A DNA stretch of 33,875 nucleotides. Origin: Clostridiales bacterium. Its GTDB lineage: Bacteria; Bacillota; Clostridia; Oscillospirales; Oscillospiraceae. Where the stretch lies: NCBI GenBank assembly GCA_014799475.1, contig JAAVHX010000029.1, forward strand, positions 1 through 33,875. The letters are read 5' to 3'. Each line of letters opens with the position of its first letter. Positions within the stretch are counted from its first letter, which is position 1. Position numbers and translations under genes: made by a program. Positions 22,055 through 28,936 of the stretch are shown piece by piece. A model generated the notes under the pieces. The model made no database searches, was not told the DNA's origin, and saw only the letters and a list, made by a program, of their open reading frames with translations.

Positions 22055-25039
22055 TCAGCGGATGTCAAGCTCTTTTTGGGCCTTTTCGTGGCCCTGGTCC
22101 GCCGCCTTTTGCAGCCACTCCCGGGCCTCCTGGGGCAAGCCCCGGCTGAAAAAGCTCTTTTTCGTCTCCTTGTAAAGCATCCCCAGCTCATACTGGGCGT
22201 CAGCCAGGCCCTGGTCAGCGGCCAGCTTCAGCAGCCGTTCCGCCTCGGCCAGATTTTTGGCAATGCCCCGGCCGTTTTTATAGTTCCTGCCAAGGTTGCA
22301 CTGTCCCCAGTAATACCCCTGTTCCGCCGCCTTGCGGTACCATTCGTTGGCCTGGGCAAGGTCCTGCTGTACGCCTTTCCCATTGGAATAGCAAGCCCCC
22401 AATGTGTTCTGCGCATACTTGTTGCCCTGTTTGGCAGCCTTCAGGTACCATTGCACCGCCTGGGCGTAGTCCTGTCGTACACCCCTGCCGAAGTAATAAC
22501 AGCTTCCAATACCGTTCTGCGCCTCCGCGTCTCCCTGTTCGGCGGCTTTGCGGAACCATTCTGCGGCCTGAGCGTAATCCTGTTTCACACACCGGCCATG
22601 GTAATATAATAGGCCTAAGCTTCTTTGGGAAATGACGTGACCCTGTTCAGCCGCCTTGCGGTACCAAATCACGGCTTGGGCGGCATCTTTTTCCACACCC
22701 CAGCCTTCCTCGTAAAAGCGCCCCAGCCAGTTCTGCGCGTCCTTGTCCTCCTGTTCGGCGGCTTTACGGAACCATTGCATGGCTTGAATATAGTCTTGTT
22801 CTACACCTGTGCCATTCTTGAAGCACATGCCCATATTGTGCTGGGCGGCGGCCAGTCCCGCCTCGGCGGCTCTGCGATACCATGCCACGGCTTGAACGAC
22901 ATCCTTCTCCACGCCCCAGCCTTCCTCATAGCAGCGCCCCAGCCAGTTCTGGCCATTGGGGTCATTTTGATCCGCGGCTCTGCGGAACCACTGCATCGCC
23001 TGGGCTCGATCCTTCTCCACGCCCCAGCCGTCCAGATAACTGTGTCCCAATTCGCACTGAGCCTGTGCGTCGCTGGCCTCCGCGTAAGTGCGCCATCCTC
23101 TGACAGCCTGAGCGGAGTCCGCTGTCCAGAACTTCCTGGAAAAGATGTTGTCTATCTGATCCTGAGCTCGCTCATTGCCCTGCTTTGCCGCGGCGCGCAG
23201 AAGCTGCAAGCCTCGAGCGGGGTTCTCCTCAACAATGTCGCCTTTAAAATAGTGGTTGGCCAACAGGTACTGCGCCAGGTCACAGCCCAGCTCCGCCCCC
23301 TTCTGGAAGCAGAACGCTGCCTGGGCCGGGTCCTTCTCCACGCCCTTGCCCTCTAAATAGCACTCTCCCAGATTCTTATACGCGAAGGAAACATTTTGCT
23401 CTGCCGCTTTCCGAAGCCAGAAAATTGCTTTTTCGAAGTCTATGGACACACCGCAACCGTCAAGATAATAGAATCCCAACTGGTTTTGGGCTTCGCCGTG
23501 CCCCTGTTCCGCAGCCTTATAAAGCCAGGGAAACGCGGAATCATAATCAAAATCATAGTATTCATTTCCATAAAGGTACCCCAGATTGTACTGGGCTTCG
23601 GCCAGTCCCTGCTCCGCCGCTTTGGTGTACCACAGCTTCGCCTGGTCAAAATTTTCCTGCATGCCATTGCCAAAGAAATAGCAGTCGCCTAAATAGTTCT
23701 GGGCCCGGGCAAGGCCCTGTTCGGTAGCTTTGCGGAACCATTCCACTGCGGAAGCATGGTTTTGCTCAACACCGATGCCCCAATAGTAGCATTCGCCCAG
23801 GATGCTCTGAGCATTGGCATGGCCCTGCTCCGCGGCCTTGCGGTACCAATCCGCGGCCAGAGTTTTGTCCTCCTCGACTCCTTTGCCGTTGTAATAGCCG
23901 AAGCCCAGATTGTACTGCGCTTCGGCAAACCCCTGTTCCGCAGCCTTCCGGTACCACTCCATCGCTAAAGCTGCATCTACCTCAACGCCCTGTCCGTAAT
24001 AATAGCAGGTTCCCAATTGATTCTGCGCTTCCGCAAGCCCCTGCTCGGCGGCTTTACGGAACCATTCCACGGCCAGAGGTTCGTCTTTCTCAAACTCTGT
24101 GCCCCAGTAATAGCACCTGCCCAGACTATACTGGGCCCCGGCGTGCCCCCGCTCCGCTAGGATGCGGAAAAGCTCAGCCGCAAAGGCGTCGTCCCGTTCC
24201 TCCGAATCGAAACGGGAGAACCGCAGGGCGGCGTCGTAGACTTCATTCTCATCGTCCACTTGGGCGCAGCGGAGCAGGTCTTCCTTTTCCTGGGCCAATT
24301 CTGCCTGCCGGGCCTCCCGGGCCCGCTCCTCGGCGTAGAAACGCTCCTCCGCATTCTCGACCCCCGCGGCCTGGGCCTTCCGCAGCCAGCTCAGCGCCCG
24401 GGCCGGGCTGACGGCCACCAGGTCCCCGGTTTTGTACCGGCGGGCCAGGGACAGCTTGTCCTCTCCGCCGCCCAGGTCCGCGGCCCGGGTGAACCACAGC
24501 TCCGCCTCGTTAAGGTCCTGGTCCACGCCACAGCCTTGGCCGTAGCACACCGCCAGCACTACCATAGCCTCCGGCAGGCCGCAGTCGGCGGCGTTCCGCA
24601 ACAGTGCTGCCGCTTCCTTGTCCTTTCCCTGGCCCTGCCACCGCTTGGCCAGCGTCAGGCAGGCTTGGGGATGGCCCTGGTCCACGGCCATGGAGAGATA
24701 GCGCTCCGCGTCCGCATCGCCTCCGACCATGCCGCCCTCCATTAAAAACCGCGCCACCTGATACTGGGCCTCCGCATCGCCGTCCTCCGCCGCCACGCAC
24801 CAGTCCGGCAGAGTTTCCTCGGTCAGAATCTCAGAGATTGATTCCGTCTGGCCGGAGCCCAGCAGTGCCTGCGCCGAGCTGTGGCCCTGTTCCGCCGCCC
24901 GGCGAAGCCACCGCTCCGCCTGCTGTCCGTCTTTTTCTGTGCCTGTACCGTGGAGCCAGCAGAGCCCCAGCTGATATTGCACCTCCGGATCGGATTGATC
25001 AGATTCCAGCAAATCCTCAAAACGTTCTTCATCTGTCAC
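22055..25039 (-). CDS. Giant Sel1-repeat protein, first gene of the kinase operon
   Basis: A 994-aa protein starting at GTG 25039, with AAAGGGG eight bases upstream. Almost the whole chain is about 25 Sel1-like (TPR-related) repeats of ~36 residues with the consensus A-x-W-[FY]-R-K-A-A-E-Q-G-x-x-x-A-Q-x-x-L-G followed by YY-x-G-x-G-V-x-x-D. Repeats near residues 140-260 and 560-600 are degenerate. There is no signal peptide, so it is probably a cytoplasmic superhelical scaffold or sensor that binds peptides or partner proteins. A consensus promoter lies just upstream, and the kinase follows after 30 bp. In this operon it most likely recruits substrate or an activating ligand to the kinase. 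The near-identical repeats may cause length variation between strains. Confidence 0.9.
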   Translation of the reverse strand: MTDEERFEDLLESDQSDPEVQYQLGLCWLHGTGTEKDGQQAERWLRRAAEQGHSSAQALLGSGQTESISEILTEETLPDWCVAAEDGDAEAQYQVARFLMEGGMVGGDADAERYLSMAVDQGHPQACLTLAKRWQGQGKDKEAAALLRNAADCGLPEAMVVLAVCYGQGCGVDQDLNEAELWFTRAADLGGGEDKLSLARRYKTGDLVAVSPARALSWLRKAQAAGVENAEERFYAEERAREARQAELAQEKEDLLRCAQVDDENEVYDAALRFSRFDSEERDDAFAAELFRILAERGHAGAQYSLGRCYYWGTEFEKDEPLAVEWFRKAAEQGLAEAQNQLGTCYYYGQGVEVDAALAMEWYRKAAEQGFAEAQYNLGFGYYNGKGVEEDKTLAADWYRKAAEQGHANAQSILGECYYWGIGVEQNHASAVEWFRKATEQGLARAQNYLGDCYFFGNGMQENFDQAKLWYTKAAEQGLAEAQYNLGYLYGNEYYDFDYDSAFPWLYKAAEQGHGEAQNQLGFYYLDGCGVSIDFEKAIFWLRKAAEQNVSFAYKNLGECYLEGKGVEKDPAQAAFCFQKGAELGCDLAQYLLANHYFKGDIVEENPARGLQLLRAAAKQGNERAQDQIDNIFSRKFWTADSAQAVRGWRTYAEASDAQAQCELGHSYLDGWGVEKDRAQAMQWFRRAADQNDPNGQNWLGRCYEEGWGVEKDVVQAVAWYRRAAEAGLAAAQHNMGMCFKNGTGVEQDYIQAMQWFRKAAEQEDKDAQNWLGRFYEEGWGVEKDAAQAVIWYRKAAEQGHVISQRSLGLLYYHGRCVKQDYAQAAEWFRKAAEQGDAEAQNGIGSCYYFGRGVRQDYAQAVQWYLKAAKQGNKYAQNTLGACYSNGKGVQQDLAQANEWYRKAAEQGYYWGQCNLGRNYKNGRGIAKNLAEAERLLKLAADQGLADAQYELGMLYKETKKSFFSRGLPQEAREWLQKAADQGHEKAQKELDIR

Positions 25040-25101
25040 GGTGGAATCCCCTTTCCCACATTGTAATCTCTCTATAGGTCAAGGCTGGTTTTTCGGGATT
25101 T

Positions 25102-25130
25102 ATTATAGATTCTTTCCAGCTGATTTGCAA
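25102..25130 (-). promoter_or_regulatory. Promoter of the Sel1-kinase-VWA-PP2C operon
   Basis: On the minus strand TTGCAA (25130-25125), 17-base spacer, perfect TATAAT (25107-25102). The transcript would start near 25095, 55 bases before the GTG start of the Sel1 gene. The promoter lies inside a decayed gene fragment. Confidence 0.7.
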
Positions 25131-25325
25131 GAACCAGCTGAAAAACCGCCGAGCTGAAAAGTACAGTATGGATGGCTTTTACGCTATTGAATCCATCCAC
25201 ATACAGCTTGTGATCGGCGGTGCTCCGCCTGTAGTCGTCCTCGTAGCCGAGTGCCTTGGCCTGGGCTGCGGTAAGGTTTCAGGCCTCCACCCGGCCCTCG
25301 TTCAGATACTTCTGCTCCAAGTAAA
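25108..25325 (-). pseudogene. Decayed gene fragment, unknown
   Basis: The minus strand reads YLEQKYLNEGRVEA, a TGA stop, then NLTAAQAKALGYEDDY, RRSTADHKLYVDGF and a tail ending LANQLE, in one frame. The composition is protein-like and GC-rich, but there is no start and one internal stop. It may be debris of a mobile-element gene; I do not recognise the family. Confidence 0.45.
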
Positions 25326-25327
25326 AA

Positions 25328-26041
25328 ATGTATTCTATTGTTGCAGGTATTCCCGACGTTGGCTTCGGAGTATCACAGGTTATGCCGGTGCTTGTGGAGC
25401 TTTTTTATGCTCCTGTTGGCGCAACAATACTAATGGAGCAGCCGGAACTGCATCTGCATCCAAGCGCTCAAGCTGCGCTTGCAGATGTGATGATTTCAGC
25501 TATAAAAGCTAGAGAAGATGCAAAACAACGTAATATTCAATTGATTATTGAGACTCATTCAGAACACTTTCTGCGCCGTTTCCAAAGACGAATTGCTGAG
25601 GGAAGCATTGATTCCAGCCAAGTGTGTGGGTACTTTGTAAATACAACCAATGTACCCGTTACTTTAGAGGCGCTGCAAATAGATTTATTTGGAAATATCA
25701 TCAACTGGCTAAAGCATTCTATTTATTATGATCATCTTCCAGATTACTTCATTGCATTTGATGTGTTTGATACAAAAGAACAAAAGTTTTTTTCTGTTCA
25801 AAGGCGAAATGCGCTGCTGAAAAAGACCAATGTTGCAATTGTACCTAAAATTGGATATGGAAGGTTTGATTTGGACTATTTGTTAGCAATGGAATTTACC
25901 TCAAGTTATGGAGACGAAACGAGCGAAGGAATCTATTTAAGGCGCGATTCTGAAAAATGGTTAGAATGCAGAGCTAAAATCGTTAGGGCTAATTTCTCAC
26001 AGAGCATAGGAGTGCATTGGAGTAAAAAACTTTGGAACTAA
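25328..26041 (+). pseudogene. Chimera: DUF3696-type ATPase tail fused to RNA ligase tail
   Basis: An open 237-codon frame joins two unrelated gene ends. Residues 1-~118 are the end of an AAA_21/DUF3696 (OLD-like) ATPase: DVGFGVSQVMPVLVEL, Walker B ILMEQPELHLHPSAQ, IIETHSEHFLRRFQRRI and TLEALQIDLFGNI. No Walker A is present. From about residue 123 it becomes the last part of an Rnl-type RNA ligase: HSIYYDHLPDYFIAFDVFD (motif III-like), VPKIGYGRF, SSYGDETSEGIYLRRD (motif IV) and RAKIVRANFSQSI with HWSKK (motif V). The KxDG lysine of motif I is missing. ATG 25328 has no good ribosome site. Both halves lack their catalytic start, so it is probably a deletion scar from two defence or repair genes, though an in-frame fusion protein could be made. 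Confidence 0.7.
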
Positions 26042-26752
26042 ATCGATTGCAGTATTAGGGTATATTTTTTAAGTAGAGGTTATATTCAGATGCTAACAAT
26101 AGTATTTGGCAGATAGGTTGGCAGAGCTGATTTAGGTACTTGTTGATTGCTTGTGGGATATACTTTCCCAATTATTCTGTCCTTTGCCCGAGATCAAATA
26201 GTACCATGTGAGGCATTTTCACAGACCAGCTATGATTGGTCGAAAATCAAAAGCTGGTCTGCTAGATTCTAATAAGGATTAGCAGACCAGTTTTCTATCC
26301 TGCTGTCGAAGGCAGGACCGCTGTATTGGCATCTATGTTTGGCAGGGTTTGCATTATACGTTTGTTCGCTTTTTAGCGTTTTTTCTACACTTTGGAGTAA
26401 AAACGCTGTTCTACGCCCAAAAATCCATTCTCGCTTTTTCCTCGAAACCGTTGGCGGCAAAGAATTCCTTGGTTCTCAAAACCTCCCAACTTCTCTTAAA
26501 ATCCGTTTCTCCACATGACTTAAACCGTGTGGGTCAAGAGTCCTAAAACCGTTGATACGCCTGCCTCTCCGGAGTTTGGATAACACCTGTCTACACTTTT
26601 TCTACACCCTATTTTCGTAATTCATTTGACTCCAAGTCGCAGTGGAATCGGGTACTGGAGGGGCTTAAAATCTCTTAAAAATTTTTATCTTCACAATAAG
26701 TTGAACAACTCGAAATTAAATAATCTATCCGGAAAACTGAATATTCATGCAC
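26042..26752. other. Gene-free stretch before tRNA-Ser
   Basis: Apart from the terminator at 26253, no coding or RNA feature can be supported. Two near-identical pieces ('TTTTCTACAC' at about 26382 and 26600) occur. The stretch may be worn integrase or att DNA next to the tRNA gene, but no frame resembles an integrase. Confidence 0.4.
26253..26294 (+). terminator. Terminator after the chimera
   Basis: CTGGTCTGCTA (26253-26263), 15-base loop, TAGCAGACCAG (26279-26289), then TTTTCT. The perfect 11-bp stem plus T-run is consistent with a factor-independent terminator. Confidence 0.7.
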
Positions 26753-26841
26753 GGAGCGGTATCGAAGTGGTTGTAACGAGCTTGACTCGAAATCAAGTTG
26801 TCCGCAAGGGCACGTGGGTTCGAATCCCACCCGCTCCGCCA
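26753..26841 (+). tRNA. tRNA-Ser (anticodon CGA)
   Basis: The acceptor arms GGAGCGG (26753-26759) and CCGCTCC (26831-26837) pair perfectly and are followed by GCCA. The anticodon stem-loop CTTGA-CTCGAAA-TCAAG gives CGA. A long variable arm (TTGTCCGCAAGGGCA) fits a class II tRNA-Ser, and the T-arm is GTGGGTTCGAATCCCAC. It reads UCG codons. Confidence 0.96.
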
Positions 26842-26842
26842 C

Positions 26843-26882
26843 AAACCCCTTGAAATCCAATGGCTTTCAAGGGGTTTCCTTT
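26843..26882 (+). terminator. tRNA-Ser terminator
   Basis: AAACCCCTTGAAA (26843-26855), loop TCCAATGGC, TTTCAAGGGGTTT (26865-26877), then CCTTTT. The stem begins two bases after the tRNA CCA. Confidence 0.8.
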
Positions 26883-26920
26883 TGCCCTTACGAAGATGGG
26901 TTTGGGGTAAGTGTGAAAAT

Positions 26921-26959
26921 GGTGCCCTGATTTGTGGTGCCCAAATGGTGCCCGGCACC
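26921..26959 (+). repeat. Three direct GGTGCCC repeats plus inverse copy
   Basis: GGTGCCC occurs at 26921, 26936 and 26947, and GGCACC at 26954-26959. The cluster is just 3' of tRNA-Ser, the usual place for tyrosine-integrase att and arm sites, but no integrase is in the window. Confidence 0.45.
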
Positions 26960-26992
26960 GTAGAATAGTTGAGTTGCCCCAAAAAGGATACC

Positions 26993-27021
26993 TTGACTTT
27001 TCCTATCATTCTGCTTATAAT
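26993..27021 (+). promoter_or_regulatory. Promoter of marR-tauE
   Basis: TTGACT (26993-26998), 17-base spacer, perfect TATAAT (27016-27021). The MarR start codon is 37 bases after the -10 box. Confidence 0.8.
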
Positions 27022-27023
27022 TA

Positions 27024-27042
27024 AAGTTATGAAATATAACTT
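27024..27042 (+). promoter_or_regulatory. Candidate MarR operator
   Basis: AAGTTAT (27024-27030), GAAAT, ATAACTT (27036-27042) is a perfect 7-bp inverted repeat placed directly after the -10 box, over the predicted transcript start. This is a typical site for autorepression by the MarR protein encoded downstream. Confidence 0.6.
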
Positions 27043-27057
27043 GTTGGGAGGGGCAGT

Positions 27058-27522
27058 ATGCACACAGCGCTTTTGAAATACATGACTGACTCTGGAAAAC
27101 TTTACGCTCAGATGCTGGTTCCAGCCCGGAAGGCTTTCGGGCTGACCCAAGCGGAGTTGGACATCCTCCTGTTTCTGGCCAACAATCCGGAATATGATAC
27201 GGCCTCTGACATTGTAGCGATACGCCATTTGGCCAAGTCCAATGTTTCGGTAGGCATCCGGAGTTTGGAGGCCAAAGGGCTTATCCACCGCCGCGCCGAT
27301 GGGCAGGATCGCCGGGTGGATCATCTTGAACTTACCGCTGCCGCCCAGGCGCCGGTAGGGCTGGGCCAGGAGGGACAACAACGGTTCAAGGCGCTGCTCT
27401 TTCAGGGTTTTTCCGCTGAAGACCGGGCAGAGCTGGAGCGCTTGATGGGCCGTATCCAGCAGAACATCTCTCAAGTATTGGATACTTGGACTGACCACAG
27501 AAAGGAAGGAAAATCGTTATGA
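27058..27522 (+). CDS. MarR family transcriptional regulator
   Basis: A 154-aa winged-helix regulator. ATG 27058 follows GGGAGGGG. Helical dimer ends flank a central wHTH: LTQAELDILLFLANNPEYDT, then ASDIVAIRHLAKSNVSVGIR (recognition helix) and SLEAKGLIHRRADGQDRRVD (wing with the DxR-type tip typical of MarR). It is the first gene of a two-gene operon and overlaps tauE by four bases (ATGA). With the palindrome at 27024-27042 it probably represses its own operon and is released by a small ligand. Given the neighbour, a sulfur or organosulfonate compound is one possibility; that part is inference. Confidence 0.92.
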   Translation: MHTALLKYMTDSGKLYAQMLVPARKAFGLTQAELDILLFLANNPEYDTASDIVAIRHLAKSNVSVGIRSLEAKGLIHRRADGQDRRVDHLELTAAAQAPVGLGQEGQQRFKALLFQGFSAEDRAELERLMGRIQQNISQVLDTWTDHRKEGKSL

Positions 27523-28304
27523 CGCTGCTGATGACCATACTTGTCTGTTTCTTTGCCGGAATGGGGGCCGGATTGGGCACTGGATTTGCTGGGATGAGCG
27601 CCGCCGCCGTTATTACTCCCATGTTGGTGGGTCTGCTGGGAGTGGAGGCATATCAGGCTATTGGCATCGCCTTGGCCTCCGACGTACTGGCCAGTGCTGT
27701 ATCTGCTTACACCTACCACAAAAACAAGAATCTGGATGTGAAAAACGGAATGGTGATGATGGCCTCGGTGCTGACCTTCACTTTGGTGGGCAGTTGGGTG
27801 TCCAGTCTGATCCCCAACCAGACGATGGGCAGTTTCTCCACTTGGATGCTCCTGCTGTTGGGAGTAAAATTCCTGGTCAAGCCCGTTATGACCACCAAGG
27901 AGAGTATGGAGGCCATCTCCCCTAAAAAGCGGGTCATTCAGTCTCTGCTTGGAGGTGCGATGATCGGGTTTATCTGTGGTTTTATCGGAGCCGGAGGTGG
28001 GATGATGATGCTGTTTATCCTCACCAGCATCCTGGGTTACGAGTTGAAAACCGCTGTGGGCACCAGCGTGTTCATCATGACCTTCACCGCTGCTACCGGT
28101 GCCTTGTCTCATTTTGCCATTGGTGGTGCGCCTGACCTTCTCCTGCTGATCCTGTGTGTGATCTTCACCTTGATGTGGGCCCGTTTGGCGGCCCGCTTCG
28201 CTAACCGGGCCGCTCCAGAGGTTTTGAACCGGGCTATGGGCGGCGTGCTGACTATCTTGGGTGCTGCGCTACTCATCCTCCGGGCACTTGGCATTAGTGG
28301 ATAA
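27519..28304 (+). CDS. TauE/SafE family sulfite/anion exporter
   Basis: A 261-aa membrane protein with about eight hydrophobic segments, normal for TauE/SafE (DUF81). The family motifs are in place: GAGLGTGFAGMSAAAV in the first segment, SDVLASAVSAYTYHKNKNLD after the second, and the second-half repeat FICGFIGAGGGMMMLFILTS with GTSVFIMTFTAATG. Such carriers export sulfite, sulfoacetate or related anions, or import sulfur compounds in some species; the substrate here is unknown. Start ATG 27519 overlaps the marR stop codon, so expression is coupled to the regulator. Confidence 0.92.
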   Translation: MTLLMTILVCFFAGMGAGLGTGFAGMSAAAVITPMLVGLLGVEAYQAIGIALASDVLASAVSAYTYHKNKNLDVKNGMVMMASVLTFTLVGSWVSSLIPNQTMGSFSTWMLLLLGVKFLVKPVMTTKESMEAISPKKRVIQSLLGGAMIGFICGFIGAGGGMMMLFILTSILGYELKTAVGTSVFIMTFTAATGALSHFAIGGAPDLLLLILCVIFTLMWARLAARFANRAAPEVLNRAMGGVLTILGAALLILRALGISG

Positions 28305-28404
28305 TCGTTACTTGCGAAATGAAATTTTCTTCCATGGTTGCTTCAAACAAGGTCTGGAGCCTATTTCTTAGCGATCTGGTACATCAGCTCATATCGCCCG
28401 TTGT

Positions 28405-28511
28405 CTCAGCCGGACATCCTTGCTTTCTATGATAGTGAGGAAGGTCAGCGGGAATTTGCCGAGTGGAAGGCACGAAAGGCTACAGAACATCAGGCACACG
28501 AAAAGGAATAA
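28405..28511 (+). pseudogene. C-terminal relic of a mobile-element gene
   Basis: The frame ending at TAA 28509-28511 reads QPDILAFYDSEEGQREF, then AEWKARKATEHQAHEKE. The pattern 'DI..FY...EG...FA.WKA' recalls the end of small proteins carried by Firmicutes conjugative elements. No start or upstream domain remains. The exact family is not certain. Confidence 0.45.
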
Positions 28512-28525
28512 AAATCATAAGCGGA

Positions 28526-28564
28526 CGGGCACATCGTTGGAAGCGATGCGCCCGCCTTTTTCTC
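28526..28564 (+). terminator. Terminator hairpin
   Basis: CGGGCACATCG (28526-28536) and CGATGCGCCCG (28544-28554) form an 11-bp stem with one mismatch, followed by CCTTTTTCTCTTT. Confidence 0.7.
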
Positions 28565-28738
28565 TTTATGTAGCCTGCTTCTTTTTTCTCGGCCCTCTCG
28601 GTTTGGAGGTCGGCTTCCTCTGTACCCCATTGCGGAAGTAGGTACTCTCGTATCGGTCAAAGAAAACCAATAATCCGAACCCGTCTCCTATCGGAAAAAG
28701 GTTCGGATTATATGGGTTTGGCAAGGGTGAACGGTTTA

Positions 28739-28809
28739 GATGCCACAGAAAAACATCCCGGTAAAAGGGGAGTCGACAAATCCCTGTCGGAATTTGTCGA
28801 CTCCGTTGG
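28739..28809 (+). repeat. 71-bp dispersed repeat, copy B
   Basis: It begins GATGCCACAGAAAAACATCC and ends GACTCCGTTGG. Within it GGAGTCGACAAAT (28769-28781) and ATTTGTCGACTCC (28792-28804) form a perfect 13-bp hairpin. Copy A lies at 14009-14081 in the opposite orientation. Copy B overlaps the 3' CCA of tRNA-Leu by three bases and could act as its terminator. Confidence 0.8.
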
Positions 28810-28891
28810 TGCCGGTGGCCGGACTCGAACCGGCACGCCTCGCGGCGCTTGATTTTGAGTCAAGTACGTCTACCAATTCCATCACACCGGC
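28807..28891 (-). tRNA. tRNA-Leu (anticodon CAA)
   Basis: Read on the minus strand, acceptor GCCGGTG pairs with CACCGGC and is followed by ACCA. The D-arm contains GGAATTGGTAGAC. The anticodon stem-loop CTTGA-CTCAAAA-TCAAG gives CAA. A long variable arm (CGCCGCGAGGCG) and T-arm GCCGGTTCGAGTCCGGC fit a class II tRNA-Leu. It reads UUG codons. Confidence 0.96.
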
Positions 28892-28936
28892 AAGCGCATG
28901 GGGTATTATACTATACTTTTGCCCCAAACGCAAGGG

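Larger units (their letters stand above)
28305..28738. other. Gap between tauE and tRNA-Leu
   Basis: No intact gene is seen. It holds a coding relic (28405-28511), a terminator at 28526, and an inverted repeat at 28670-28711 (ATAATCCGAACC and GGTTCGGATTAT, 18-base loop). Confidence 0.5.

Noticed and set aside
21764-22609. Plus-strand frame across the kinase/Sel1 boundary
   Set aside because: It spans two real genes in antisense and its apparent repeats are the mirror of the Sel1 repeats.
22055-25039. Periodic ~108-base units considered as a CRISPR-like or satellite array
   Set aside because: The period equals 36 codons and matches the Sel1 consensus throughout; the repetition is protein-coding, with no spacer structure.
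26349-26546. 65-codon frame upstream of tRNA-Ser as an integrase remnant
   Set aside because: No integrase catalytic motif (R...HxxR...Y) is visible on either strand.
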